From IMG/VR virus record IMGVR_UViG_3300043438_000746, positions 1 through 43,151 of that record: DNA of 43,151 nt, one strand, 5' to 3'. Below the pieces are notes generated by a model. The model worked only from the letters and a program-made list of their open reading frames with translations. It made no database searches and was not told the DNA's origin. Both the position numbers and the translations under genes were made by a program. Source of the DNA: a virus. Positions 30,978 to 39,043 of the stretch are shown piece after piece. Each line of letters opens with the position of its first letter. The first letter of the stretch is position 1.

Positions 30978-32102
30978 TCAGGAAATGGCGCCACCAAGCG
31001 TGTTGAGAATAACACGCGACTCGTGTGTGATTACACCAAAGCCCCAGATGGCGTACCAGGCAAGACCATGCTCACGACCAAAGTCAATGACACCACCGTC
31101 ACGCAATTCAACCGGAAGGCTGATGGCGTGACCAAAGGAGTTGTCACCAATCATGATGGCGTTGTAAGAATCGGCATTTTCCTGGAAGCCAGCAGTAGCA
31201 CTGGTGTCAAGGGTTGAACCCATACCGTACAGAGGAGCAGTGGCTGCAGTAGCATCCAAGCCCTTCTTAACCTGGGTGGTTTCAATGAACACGACGTCAT
31301 ACAAGCGGCCAATTTCACCGAGCATGAAGTTGCCCGGAGCAGCGTACTTGGTGACTTCGATGAATTCCGGCCAGTCACGGAGCGAACGGCTCTGCGACGG
31401 GTGAACGAAGCACACGTAGGTGTCGCCCAAACGCGGGATGTTCTGACCAGCGAGGACTTCAACTGCGTCCTTGATGGATGCGGGGCTCAAGTAACCAGGC
31501 GACGAAGCGGTACCAAGGGTACCTGCATCGTACGGGCTGATTGCGCCACGAGTAGAAGCTGCGGTACGACCGAACACAACGCTCGGAGGAACAGCTGATC
31601 CACCACCGAACGGGATACCGTTCTTGTAGAGGGTGTTACGAGCCTGAATGTCCATGCTCTGTGCCATGTGACGACCAAGCAGACGTGAGGACGAAGCCAT
31701 GACGTCATCGAATGATGCATTGAGCAACAATTCGGTAACGGCAACAGCCTTACCCTGTTCTGACACGGTGATCTGAATCTGGCTAGCTGACAAAGCTGAC
31801 GGTTCCATACGTGAACCTTCAGTCAAGTTAGCTCCAGCTGATTCATCAACCGTAAGGTTGTTGTAGCGCATGAAGTTGATGGTCAAACCTGGCATAACAC
31901 CGAGTTCCGTCTTCTTCACAGCGAACTGTTCAAAGCGTAGAACCGGCATAGCCTGGAAAAGTATTTCCTTTGACCAAATTTGCTGGATTGCGGGAGATAG
32001 AGCCGAACTACCGTCAGTGTATCCTGTGACCTGGTTGCCTGAGCCACCAGTATAAGTACCTGTTCCGGTAATTGCTCCACCTGCGGGTGCGGGTAATGCC
32101 AT
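30978..32102 (-). CDS. Major capsid protein (N4-gp56 family)
   Basis: The protein is 374 aa and resembles the N4-gp56 family of HK97-fold capsid proteins: IWSKEILFQAMPVLRFEQFA, VMPGLTINFMRYNNL, LTEGSRMEPSALSASQIQIT, GKAVAVTELLLNASFDDV, and RDWPEFIEVTKYAAPGNFML in the middle to C-terminal part. The first 35 residues are Gly/Thr-rich. No protease gene was found nearby, so cleavage of the head shell is not expected. The gene is clearly richer in G and C than its neighbours (38 of 60 bases at 31381-31440), with C-ending codons, which suggests strong expression. GGAGG precedes the start. A hairpin follows the stop. Confidence 0.95.
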   Translation of the reverse strand: MALPAPAGGAITGTGTYTGGSGNQVTGYTDGSSALSPAIQQIWSKEILFQAMPVLRFEQFAVKKTELGVMPGLTINFMRYNNLTVDESAGANLTEGSRMEPSALSASQIQITVSEQGKAVAVTELLLNASFDDVMASSSRLLGRHMAQSMDIQARNTLYKNGIPFGGGSAVPPSVVFGRTAASTRGAISPYDAGTLGTASSPGYLSPASIKDAVEVLAGQNIPRLGDTYVCFVHPSQSRSLRDWPEFIEVTKYAAPGNFMLGEIGRLYDVVFIETTQVKKGLDATAATAPLYGMGSTLDTSATAGFQENADSYNAIMIGDNSFGHAISLPVELRDGGVIDFGREHGLAWYAIWGFGVITHESRVILNTLGGAIS

Positions 32103-32141
32103 TTTAATATCCTCCGATGGATAGGTTGTTGGGTTTAATTA

Positions 32142-32912
32142 CTAGTAACGGCCTCTAGGAGCCCGTGTTGCTGACATAAGTCTTTCACGCATTTTTACGT
32201 ATTGATCCATCGGCATATTGCGGATATCCTCCGCGCTGACCGTTTGGTAGTCCGTTTGGTTGTCCAGTGGTCCAGAGGGGGGCGCCGTAGTTGTCGTCCC
32301 TTTCAAACGAGGGGGGCTCGCTTGCTGGATTGATTCAATTATAGCAGTACTTCGATCACGAAGTACTGTAATGCTATGTTCAATCTCTTCTTCACTATTA
32401 CCCGCTACAAGATCTCGTAGCTCAGGAATAATCGTGTCAGTCTCAGACTGGATACGTCGTTGACGATACGACTCTAGCTGCTGAAGGTAACGTTCTTTTT
32501 CAAGCATTGCATCGGTAGCTTGGCGTTGCTTTTCCAGTTCGGAAAACTTCTGGCCCCACTCTTGCTCAACCTGGTTAATACGCTGATTGAATTCATCTTC
32601 TCGTTTTGAGAGAAGATCCTTTGCAGAAAGCTCTTCCATTTCACGCTGACGAAGCACTTCTGCTTCTTTCTTGGCGCGATCTGCCGCTTCCTTAATGGCT
32701 TTTTCACGATCAGAACTAAGTACTGATAGCTGTTCTTCCATGGACTTGACACGATGATCAGCATCTTCAAGACGCTTATACATCTTGTCCTTCTCCTGCT
32801 GGCGGACTTTTTGAATGTCCTCCTCAGAGAAGTACTTTTCTTCCTGTACCTTTGGTGCCGGTGTGTCTACCGGATCTGCGGGTACCTGAATACCATCTTC
32901 AAACTTTGACAT
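32142..32912 (-). CDS. Scaffolding protein
   Basis: The protein is 256 aa, highly charged and rich in Glu/Lys/Arg. Residues about 28-170 form a long coiled coil (EEDIQKVRQQEKDKMYKRLE, ELSAKDLLSKREDEFNQRIN). After a Pro/Thr-rich stretch comes a C-terminal helix with IRNMPMDQYVKMRERLMSA and a basic tail (TRAPRGRY), which in scaffolding proteins binds the capsid subunit. It lies between portal and capsid genes, the usual place. There is no protease motif, so this is a non-enzymatic scaffold. Confidence 0.9.
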   Translation of the reverse strand: MSKFEDGIQVPADPVDTPAPKVQEEKYFSEEDIQKVRQQEKDKMYKRLEDADHRVKSMEEQLSVLSSDREKAIKEAADRAKKEAEVLRQREMEELSAKDLLSKREDEFNQRINQVEQEWGQKFSELEKQRQATDAMLEKERYLQQLESYRQRRIQSETDTIIPELRDLVAGNSEEEIEHSITVLRDRSTAIIESIQQASPPRLKGTTTTAPPSGPLDNQTDYQTVSAEDIRNMPMDQYVKMRERLMSATRAPRGRY

Positions 32913-32963
32913 AAGTTAACCTCTTCTAGTTGGGCTGTTAATAGCTGATTTAAAACGACAATT

Positions 32964-34658
32964 TTATTCTTCATCAGGAACACGACGCTGGGCTAACCTA
33001 GCTCCGTATGCCTTTGCAACAATATTGTTTACCATTCCTTCTACAGGACCACCCATGGCTTGAGTGCCCGGTAAGGGGCCCCCTTGTCCTTGTGGTGAAC
33101 CTGCACTTGTTACATTACCATTTCCAGAGGGTACCGTGCTGGTGCCATCTGGTCCGGGTAACAAGCCTGTTGCCATCATGACTGCTTGGTTGATCTGAGC
33201 GCGCAACATATCAAGCGCACCCTGGTCAACAGCGTCATCACGGAGTTCTTCAAATATCTCAGCAAGTTTTTCCCGTGGGAACTCCTCGCCAAGCATGCGC
33301 ATAGCGCCTTCTTTAGATTCAAGACCCATAGCCATTTTAGCTTGGGCTTCATTAAGCTTAATAAGCACATCAACTGGTAGTGGTTCAGGCCAGTGAACTG
33401 TTGTGCGGTAAGTCAAAGGATCAGCTGGATCAAGCTGTGTTAATTGATCCATCTCAGGCTGCTCTGTAGTAGAAGGGTTATAGATCAGAGCTTCAGGCGT
33501 AAAAATAGCTGCTGTTCTAATAATCAGTTCATTAATCTTTTCAAGTCCTTTAGTAAAGTGAATACGCTTCATGTTAAAACGATTCATTAAAGGCTGATAC
33601 TGAATAGCAAGAGCTACACCAGAAGTATTAGATACTGGTTGGAACTGTCCAAGAGCTGTTTCAGGTACACCTGTAAGTTCATGCATAGCTCTTTTAAGGA
33701 ACGTAATATACTCCAAAGCCCCAGCCATGTTTCCGCTTGATTCAAGGTTAAAAACACTAGCTTCCTTAGGAAGACCTGCCCAAACTTTCTTAGGACCACG
33801 TTCCAACTGGCTTGCCTTAGCACCAGTAATAATTGTTACTGGTGCGGCATGATAGTTAATAATGTCCGATACTTCAGTCATTTTTTCGTTCAGCTCACGG
33901 TTGAGTGGAATAATATCCCAAATGTCAGCTTGTCCCCAAGGGGATGAAGAAATGGTCATGTTGGGGATATGCACAATCGGAATATGCCCAATAGGATTAG
34001 GGTATTGGTCAACAAGTTCATCATTGATGTATTGCTCAATTGAGTCGTCAGTAAGGATTTCAGTAAACGTGTAAACCTGACGAGTACCTTCAGGGCTGGT
34101 TCCCCAGAAACGATATTTCAACTTAAATCTCAATAAACGATCACGGTCATGAGGGTGGTACTCAGGGAAACAGTGAGCTGGGTTTAGAGCAATAACACGA
34201 ATACGCCCTTCGTTGGTTATCCCAATTGGATCAACATAAGGGTCTTCATAAGCTACTTTTACAAAGCAGTCACCAGTTACTCCAGCAAGCTGCCCCATTT
34301 CCCAAAGAACATTGTACTTTGAGTTATCTTGCTCCCAAACACGGTGAAGCAGCTGGGGAATAATTGCAGCATTTTGTTCAGGAACTTTCCACTGAACGCC
34401 TTTACCAAAACAAAAGTTAGTAATGTAATCTGCCAAAGTACGAGTGTAGTTAAGGGTAATATTTTGCTCACCCTGTTCACGTCGGTATGACCAGTGGTGA
34501 CCAAGGTACCAGGCCCAACAAGCACTATAACGGTTAAGTCGTGGACCATGAACTTCAAACTCTTCGTCTGCAAGCTCTACCAGACCAAGTGGGGAAATAG
34601 CAACAGTTAGGTCACTAGAGGAAGCTCTATAACTTGGTGACCAAAAATCAATCGGCAT
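32964..34658 (-). CDS. Portal protein
   Basis: The protein is 564 aa and is the dodecameric ring for DNA entry. It has RYSACWAWYLGHHWSYRREQ, TLADYITNFCFGKG, GDCFVKVAYEDPYVDP and INYHAAPVTIITGAKASQLE, followed by the clip and stem region (NMAGALEYITFLKRAMHELT, then TGVPETALGQ and SGVALAIQYQPLM), all typical of SPP1-type portals. A disordered Gly/Pro-rich tail precedes the end (GPDGTSTVPSGNGNV). Its start overlaps the end of the preceding gene by 11 bases, with AGGGG as ribosome site. No frameshift or loss seen. Confidence 0.95.
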   Translation of the reverse strand: MPIDFWSPSYRASSSDLTVAISPLGLVELADEEFEVHGPRLNRYSACWAWYLGHHWSYRREQGEQNITLNYTRTLADYITNFCFGKGVQWKVPEQNAAIIPQLLHRVWEQDNSKYNVLWEMGQLAGVTGDCFVKVAYEDPYVDPIGITNEGRIRVIALNPAHCFPEYHPHDRDRLLRFKLKYRFWGTSPEGTRQVYTFTEILTDDSIEQYINDELVDQYPNPIGHIPIVHIPNMTISSSPWGQADIWDIIPLNRELNEKMTEVSDIINYHAAPVTIITGAKASQLERGPKKVWAGLPKEASVFNLESSGNMAGALEYITFLKRAMHELTGVPETALGQFQPVSNTSGVALAIQYQPLMNRFNMKRIHFTKGLEKINELIIRTAAIFTPEALIYNPSTTEQPEMDQLTQLDPADPLTYRTTVHWPEPLPVDVLIKLNEAQAKMAMGLESKEGAMRMLGEEFPREKLAEIFEELRDDAVDQGALDMLRAQINQAVMMATGLLPGPDGTSTVPSGNGNVTSAGSPQGQGGPLPGTQAMGGPVEGMVNNIVAKAYGARLAQRRVPDEE

Positions 34659-35007
34659 TAAAACCCCTGGTGTTAAAATCGGACAACATTAAGTCAACTA
34701 TGTCAATAGGTGCATCAATGTATGTTATTGATTGTACCATTTTAAGTGGGATATGAGCAGGATTGCTATAATATTCTGCCTTAGATTCTTTGTTTTCTTC
34801 GTTAGTATCAACTAGGAATGTTCCAGCAAGAGTTATATAATCTTCTAAAAAATCTGGAATAACCCAACCAATGCTTATTGGGCGTATTGGGTTAGGCTTG
34901 TAGGACTTTGGGTCCATCCAACCAGTGGGTCCATCAAACGCATCTAGCCAAGTAACTATGGCTAGTTGTGGAGTTGTGGGGATGTCAGCTTTCTTCTTTT
35001 TCTGCAC
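34648..35007 (-). CDS. Unknown conserved protein next to the portal
   Basis: The protein is 119 aa from a GTG start at 35007, where GGGAAG lies seven bases upstream. A longer frame from 35088 would overlap the phosphoesterase gene by 104 bases. The protein has PQLAIVTWLDAFDGPTGWMD, IRPISIGWVIPDFLEDYITL and a short loop of Glu/Asn/Lys before HIPLKMVQSITYI. The W-L-D-A-F-D start and SIGW-V segment resemble small proteins of phages that lie near the portal and have no known function (recalled, not searched). It is probably a small beta domain. Virion role not shown. Confidence 0.65.
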   Translation of the reverse strand: MQKKKKADIPTTPQLAIVTWLDAFDGPTGWMDPKSYKPNPIRPISIGWVIPDFLEDYITLAGTFLVDTNEENKESKAEYYSNPAHIPLKMVQSITYIDAPIDIVDLMLSDFNTRGFNAD

Positions 35008-35983
35008 TATAAAACTTCCCTCTAAAAAAGGCCGACCCGTTATGGAACGGCACTTGTTCATACCAAAACGCACCATCACCTGGTTCAAAGGTAACTATTC
35101 CAATACCTTGCTGCCAGTCTTCTACGATGGTCATAGGTCTACCGTCCAAGTCGATGGACCCTTTGGTAGATGGGACGGTGCCGTCGCATCTTGCCAACGT
35201 GCCAGGGGATGCGGCCATGATGGTCTTTGCACCATCCCAATCGTCACGGGACCGTTCAGCCCATTCACGCCGGTGGATGTGACCATATAAGACTGAGGTC
35301 TTTTCTGTGTTGAGATACGCATGCGCTGTCGACCCGTTACTGCGTACTTTTGTGCCGTGGATGACGCGGAGTCTTTCGTTGATCCAAAATTGTCCAGCTG
35401 GATAGCCCGGTACATAATGTATCCCATAATCGTCGAAACGACAGAGATAAGGAATACTAAGAACAGGCCAGGATTCCGGAGTATTACCTTTACGGATGCC
35501 AAAGGCAGCTTTCGCATTGTCGAGTACAAAGTTCACCAATCTTTCTTCATGGTTTCCAGCTAGCCATACAATCTTAGCGTTAGGAGCATACGTCCGCAGC
35601 TGTGCTCCAAGGGTTGTAGCACGGTCAATGGACGCTTGTGTAGTTAATGCATAAGCACTACTAAGGCGGTATTTTCCAAATTCAGGAAAGTCCAAGTTGT
35701 CTCCAACTAGCACAATCATGTCTGGATTTAATGATTTAGTAATAGCTAAAGCCATCTCAATGGCGTGCTCGTCATGAGTGGCCTCTAATTCACCATTACG
35801 GGCACGGAAATACCCAATCTGCATATCCGGAAGGATTACACAGGTTTGGTAACCTGGGGCGTTTGATGAAGGTTTAACTTTAATTGTTGGCATTTTTACT
35901 GAAGGCCCTGGTTGAACTAAGGGCCACTCAGGTGCATTTGACAGATTATTGGATAAAGCAGATACCAAATTACTCACAACCAC
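34985..35983 (-). CDS. Calcineurin-like metallophosphoesterase
   Basis: The protein is 332 aa with the metal-binding motifs of the calcineurin-like family: DMQ at 53-55 (DxQ instead of DxH), GDNLD (94-98), GNHEE (143-147), then VIHGTKV and YGHIHR (GHxH) at about 235-242. Such enzymes cleave phosphodiesters or phosphomonoesters, and phage members may act on nucleic-acid ends or nucleotides. The start codon is GTG at 35983, with a 14-base overlap with the HTH gene, so translation is coupled. It sits between the HTH gene and portal, inside the packaging module, which is an uncommon place. A DNA-end processing role in packaging is possible but inferred. Confidence 0.88.
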   Translation of the reverse strand: MVVSNLVSALSNNLSNAPEWPLVQPGPSVKMPTIKVKPSSNAPGYQTCVILPDMQIGYFRARNGELEATHDEHAIEMALAITKSLNPDMIVLVGDNLDFPEFGKYRLSSAYALTTQASIDRATTLGAQLRTYAPNAKIVWLAGNHEERLVNFVLDNAKAAFGIRKGNTPESWPVLSIPYLCRFDDYGIHYVPGYPAGQFWINERLRVIHGTKVRSNGSTAHAYLNTEKTSVLYGHIHRREWAERSRDDWDGAKTIMAASPGTLARCDGTVPSTKGSIDLDGRPMTIVEDWQQGIGIVTFEPGDGAFWYEQVPFHNGSAFFRGKFYSAEKEES

Positions 35984-36245
35984 ACCGCCCGTTCATATGA
36001 CGGGAGATAGTGCTAGAGCTTACTGGATAACCATTCTTTGTAAGTACTTCAGATAACCAGGAACAGGAGTAAGTCTTTGCTCTACCATTCCCAGTATCTA
36101 CTTTGATTTCTTCTTCAGCTTTGTTTACTGCAGCATGCTCGTCTGGATTCATGCTTTCTTTTATGCGAGTGAACGAGCACTTTTGACGAAGTGCATTCGC
36201 TTGTCTCTCCGTTAAGTCTGCAATCAGACTTGAGGAATCGGACAT
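35970..36245 (-). CDS. Small HTH DNA-binding protein (candidate small terminase or regulator)
   Basis: The protein is 91 aa. The C-terminal half (YSCSWLSEVLTKNGYPVSSS then TISRHMNGRCGC) is a helix-turn-helix with recognition helix SSSTISRHMNG and a cysteine pair at the end. The N-terminal half is helical and charged. Proteins with this W-L-x-E-V-L...S-x-S-T-I-x-R-H plan occur near terminase genes of phages of Gram-positive bacteria. It could be the small terminase subunit that binds the packaging site, or a late regulator. AAGGAG precedes the start at 36245. It overlaps the phosphoesterase gene. Confidence 0.65.
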   Translation of the reverse strand: MSDSSSLIADLTERQANALRQKCSFTRIKESMNPDEHAAVNKAEEEIKVDTGNGRAKTYSCSWLSEVLTKNGYPVSSSTISRHMNGRCGCE

Positions 36246-36286
36246 GTGATACTCCTTGTGTTACCCCACTGGAATACCAGCAGTTG

Positions 36287-36448
36287 TTATGCGGCTGTTT
36301 TGCCTTCTTTAGTATACACATTATTGCAGGAGTTTGACAAGCGTGTTACTGATTGTATTAATGAATACAATTCTTGTTCTTCTTCTGCGCCTCTAGCGAC
36401 AACTCGCTGAAGGTACTTTGAAAGTAGTTCTAGTTGATGAGGGGTCAT
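36287..36448 (-). CDS. 53-aa small protein with hairpin-covered ribosome site
   Basis: A short gene begins at ATG 36448, five bases after a good AAGGAG, and ends at a TAA at 36287. It encodes MTPHQLELLSKYLQRVVARG, then AEEEQELYSLIQSVTRLSNS and a basic tail (CNNVYTKEGKTAA). The first 36 residues look like two amphipathic helices. Its ribosome site lies in the 3' arm of a stem (36451-36472). The gap to the next gene is 41 bases. It fills most of the space between the 133-aa gene and the HTH gene. Unknown function. Confidence 0.65.
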   Translation of the reverse strand: MTPHQLELLSKYLQRVVARGAEEEQELYSLIQSVTRLSNSCNNVYTKEGKTAA

Positions 36449-36450
36449 TA

Positions 36451-36472
36451 ATGCTCCTTAAGTACGGAGCAT
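36451..36472. promoter_or_regulatory. Hairpin covering the ribosome site of the 53-aa gene
   Basis: In the leftward transcript ATGCTCC and GGAGCAT form a 7-bp stem with an 8-base loop. GGAG of the Shine-Dalgarno is the 3' arm, and the ATG follows five bases after the AAGGAG core. Opening of the stem would be needed for translation, a common RNA control layout. The stem shares ATGCTC/GAGCAT with the hairpin at the terminase start. Confidence 0.5.
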
Positions 36473-36487
36473 CTACTCTACCAGGTT

Positions 36488-36889
36488 TCAGCCAGAAACA
36501 ACGGTCGGGTTTGGCAGATTCATACGGCCACCCGTGTTATATGAGTATTCAAATTGCGGCATAGCATCGCCGGCCATGCTGCCTTCAACAAATTCCTGAA
36601 GGTGCTGGGGGGCTTCAATCCAAGAAGCCGAACCAACATGAGCGCGCTCACGCATGGTCTCTTCGGGGTACTTGAAGAACATCTCAGGGTTGGTGTGATT
36701 TTCACGACCAGGAGCCGGAGCGGTGTCTTCGTAAGCACCTACACCAAAGTCGTACGGAACGTCAGTGTCAGTTGCAATACCTTCTTCAAAACGCAATGGT
36801 CCGCGGTTGCCAGGGATGCTTGGCGCCATTGAACGCTCAAACATAGTTTGCTGGGCTTCTGGGAACATGGGGGTGGGGCCTACAGCCAT
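36488..36889 (-). CDS. GC-richer 133-aa protein, possible virion (head) component
   Basis: The protein is 133 aa. It has MAVGPTPMFPEAQQTMFERS, PSIPGNRGPLRF, a middle ENHTNPEMFFKYPEETMRER, SASWIEAPQHLQEFVEGSMA and a C-terminal GGRMNLPNPTVVSG. The sequence is Pro/Gly-rich with no membrane segment. Its codons are C- and G-ending, like the major capsid gene, so it is probably made in quantity. A strong site (AGGAGG) precedes the start. From memory, terminase-adjacent phage proteins share the SAxWxEAPxHLQEF...PNPTVV ending; I do not know a function. A head-decoration or connector role is an inference from codon use and place. Confidence 0.7.
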   Translation of the reverse strand: MAVGPTPMFPEAQQTMFERSMAPSIPGNRGPLRFEEGIATDTDVPYDFGVGAYEDTAPAPGRENHTNPEMFFKYPEETMRERAHVGSASWIEAPQHLQEFVEGSMAGDAMPQFEYSYNTGGRMNLPNPTVVSG

Positions 36890-36947
36890 AGTTTTCCTCC
36901 TAGTGGAATGGAAGTTTGTATATTTAGATTACCACGTTTTGGCATGC

Positions 36948-38507
36948 TTATCTGAAGAACGGGTTATCAGACACACTAACCATTGGCATTGTATCTAATA
37001 CTGACATAGCACAAGCTATTGCTAAACTATCTGGAAAGTCATCAAAGGCTCCCTTTTCTTCAGGCGCAGCAGCAAGCATGTAAGGTCCTCTATACACCTT
37101 TTCAAGGTCAGACATTTGCTGATTAAAACGTTTCCAGCTACGTGTACGACGTGCTTTAGAATGTCCAGGAATAACCAATTGATCACGTTGAATTAACTCA
37201 GTTAAGTGAACCCAGCGGTCATTTTGAGTCTTGGCATCAGAAGTAACAGCCACTACGTCAATCTTAGGCATAAGTATTTGTAGACGTTCTGCAACAGCGC
37301 CACCAACACCCTGAGAGTCAACACCAATACGGTATACATTATAGTTTCTTAAGAAATCAATAATTTCAAAATACTGAGATTCCCATTCTTCATTATTGAT
37401 TTCAAGCCAATTAAGAACTCTATGTTCATAGAACCCAAAGCCATCAGGACGATCCCAGTCAACCCAACACACAGTAACAACTGTGGAGTCATTTGAACGA
37501 GCTACGTCAATGCCTACAACTACTGGTGTACGCCACCATTGTTTGACAATACCCATGGATGTGTCATACATCCGAGACAAACGATCATCACTTACAAACA
37601 TACCCTTTTCAAGAACCCACTTGTTACAGTAGGACATTTGAAATTCATCAGAATCTTCTCCGATTCTTACCTTCTCTTTACCAATAAACTTAGCATAGTT
37701 TTCATTATATTTTGCAGCAGTTCTCCAGTCATATTCAAAATGACACTGCCTATGATTACGTTTACTGTTTACATCTCTGCGTTTATTAAACTGAATCATT
37801 TTATAAAAGTATGATTTGTTACGAGTAGCCGTACCAGTTAATGCAATAGACCCGTTATTGAACGCCAACATGGGCTTAATTGATTTTGCAATCATGTACT
37901 CGTCAGCTTCTTGAGCTTCGTCAATAAGTACAAAGTGGTAAGTCTTAGACTCAATCTTTGCTTTAGGGTTACAAGTTTGCATACGGCAGAGTGACCCAGA
38001 GTGCTTGAGGCTGATTATGCGACCTTTACCACGTGATCCACCCGATGTAGCTTTGTCATCAATCTCTGGATCAAGCAAGAAATCCATGGCGTGTTCACTG
38101 GTTAGCTTGTTAACGATTCGGCTAAACACAGTGTCAGCCTGATCTTCAACCGGGGCAAAAACACCACACCAAAAACCCTTTTCAAACTTACCTAACCAAG
38201 TTGGATAGACCTTTGAAAGCTTGGGAAGGATAACCATCATTGATGCAAGCACATTAGATAGTACTTCTGACTTACCAGACTGTCGAGTAGCTACTAAAGT
38301 TAGTTCTTCACCATCACCAATAACTATTGACTCAATTACTCGGTAAGCAATAGGAACTTGATAGGGGAAGAAGGTTACGTTACAAAATTCTTCCGTAAAA
38401 AGGATAAGCTTTAAAACAAGCTGATCAATAAATTCTTGTGATGTTTCGTCTAGTTCAACTGCCTGAATATCTTCAGGCGAAGACCCATCTTCTAGTAGTT
38501 CTTGCAT
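36948..38507 (-). CDS. terL: Large terminase subunit
   Basis: The protein is 519 aa and is the packaging motor ATPase-nuclease. Walker A is TRQSGKSE (about 70-77), Walker B is HFVLIDEAQE (about 190), and motif III is ALTGTATRNKS. The nuclease part has VVVGIDVARSNDSTVV (about 330, metal-binding Asp), YRIGVDSQGVGGAV (about 394) and FDDFPDSLAIACA (about 486), the RNase H-type acidic triad. The protein has the full length of the family. A stem overlaps the start codon, and no strong ribosome site is visible. A second stem (GCCTGAA/TTCAGGC) lies within the first 16 codons. The 58-base gap downstream of the stop, before the 133-aa gene, holds little besides that gene's ribosome site. Confidence 0.96.
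   Translation of the reverse strand: MQELLEDGSSPEDIQAVELDETSQEFIDQLVLKLILFTEEFCNVTFFPYQVPIAYRVIESIVIGDGEELTLVATRQSGKSEVLSNVLASMMVILPKLSKVYPTWLGKFEKGFWCGVFAPVEDQADTVFSRIVNKLTSEHAMDFLLDPEIDDKATSGGSRGKGRIISLKHSGSLCRMQTCNPKAKIESKTYHFVLIDEAQEADEYMIAKSIKPMLAFNNGSIALTGTATRNKSYFYKMIQFNKRRDVNSKRNHRQCHFEYDWRTAAKYNENYAKFIGKEKVRIGEDSDEFQMSYCNKWVLEKGMFVSDDRLSRMYDTSMGIVKQWWRTPVVVGIDVARSNDSTVVTVCWVDWDRPDGFGFYEHRVLNWLEINNEEWESQYFEIIDFLRNYNVYRIGVDSQGVGGAVAERLQILMPKIDVVAVTSDAKTQNDRWVHLTELIQRDQLVIPGHSKARRTRSWKRFNQQMSDLEKVYRGPYMLAAAPEEKGAFDDFPDSLAIACAMSVLDTMPMVSVSDNPFFR
38461..38478. repeat. Inverted repeat within the first codons of the terminase gene
   Basis: GCCTGAA and TTCAGGC (7-bp arms, loop TATC) lie about 30 bases inside the large-terminase coding region. 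With the hairpin at the start codon it would make a double-stem 5' end of the terminase message. Coding constraint alone could explain it. Confidence 0.3.
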
Positions 38508-38525
38508 GCTCTAATTATAGAGCAT
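38506..38525. promoter_or_regulatory. Hairpin overlapping the terminase start codon
   Basis: ATGCTCTA and TAGAGCAT form an 8-bp stem with loop ATTA. Its 3' arm (in the leftward message) includes the first two bases of the terminase start codon, and the 5' arm holds the end of the preceding gene. The stem likely limits access of ribosomes until the preceding gene is translated. The stem sequence is nearly the same as at 36451-36472. Confidence 0.5.
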
Positions 38526-38811
38526 CGTCAGTGAACAATACCCCTTGATCAGGTACTTCTAGAGGTTTCTTAGGCATTCCTAGTGATTCATTGATTCTAT
38601 CAACAAGATAGAACAAGTCAGGAAGACTTACAAGGTAAGTAGAAGATTCAGCAGTACTAGAAATAATGCTAGATACGCAGCCAAAATCATAACCTAAGTG
38701 ATTAAGGTGGTCTACTAAGTTATTTAAATACAAGCTATCTTTGTTATTGCTACGTAGTATAGCTTTGCGCGATGGGTTTAGATTACCCTTATCCATATTT
38801 GGCTTGTTCAT
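38515..38811 (-). CDS. Small unknown protein upstream of terminase
   Basis: The protein is 98 aa. It has a basic N-terminus (MNKPNMDKGNLNPSRKAILR), then a helical middle (DSLYLNNLVDHLNHLGYDFG, SLPDLFYLVDRINESLG) and an acidic C-terminus ending FTDDAL. It has no known motif. It could be a small terminase candidate by place (just before the large subunit), but lacks an obvious HTH. It ends eight bases before the terminase start, and its last codons form the stem at 38506-38525. TAGGT is a weak ribosome site. Confidence 0.6.
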   Translation of the reverse strand: MNKPNMDKGNLNPSRKAILRSNNKDSLYLNNLVDHLNHLGYDFGCVSSIISSTAESSTYLVSLPDLFYLVDRINESLGMPKKPLEVPDQGVLFTDDAL

Positions 38812-38819
38812 TTTGTTAC

Positions 38820-39041
38820 CTACTTTTCTGCCATACGTTCTGATAGTTCAGTCCATAGTGACTTTAAAATGTCTATGTGTTGAGTGACATCTGATTCTGG
38901 AAGATCTTTAAAACGCCAATCATCAAAGGCTTTACCCAACCCCATAATAGTAGCATCCATCCAATTAATTAATGTTGGAGTGTCTGAACGCTCAATTCTT
39001 TTAATCTTTTTAATTGGTTCGTCTGCCTTTTTAAAGAACAT
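38820..39041 (-). CDS. Small unknown protein
   Basis: The product is 73 aa from ATG 39041, chosen over a GTG three codons earlier at 39050. It is charged and helical: KKADEPIKKIKRIERSDTPT, LINWMDATIMGLGKAFDDWR, then a C-terminal helix with HIDILKSLWTELSERMAEK. The gene begins just inside the stop of the preceding membrane protein gene. Unknown function; virion assembly or regulation are both possible. Confidence 0.6.
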   Translation of the reverse strand: MFFKKADEPIKKIKRIERSDTPTLINWMDATIMGLGKAFDDWRFKDLPESDVTQHIDILKSLWTELSERMAEK

Positions 39042-39043
39042 TG

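Noticed and set aside
30948-31744. Several open frames on both strands within the capsid gene
   Set aside because: The higher G+C of this gene removes stop codons in other frames. The capsid frame is certain and the others have no start context.
36890-36947. Promoter for the 133-aa gene in the gap after terminase
   Set aside because: TATA-like bases are present, but no convincing -35 and -10 pair with proper spacing was found.
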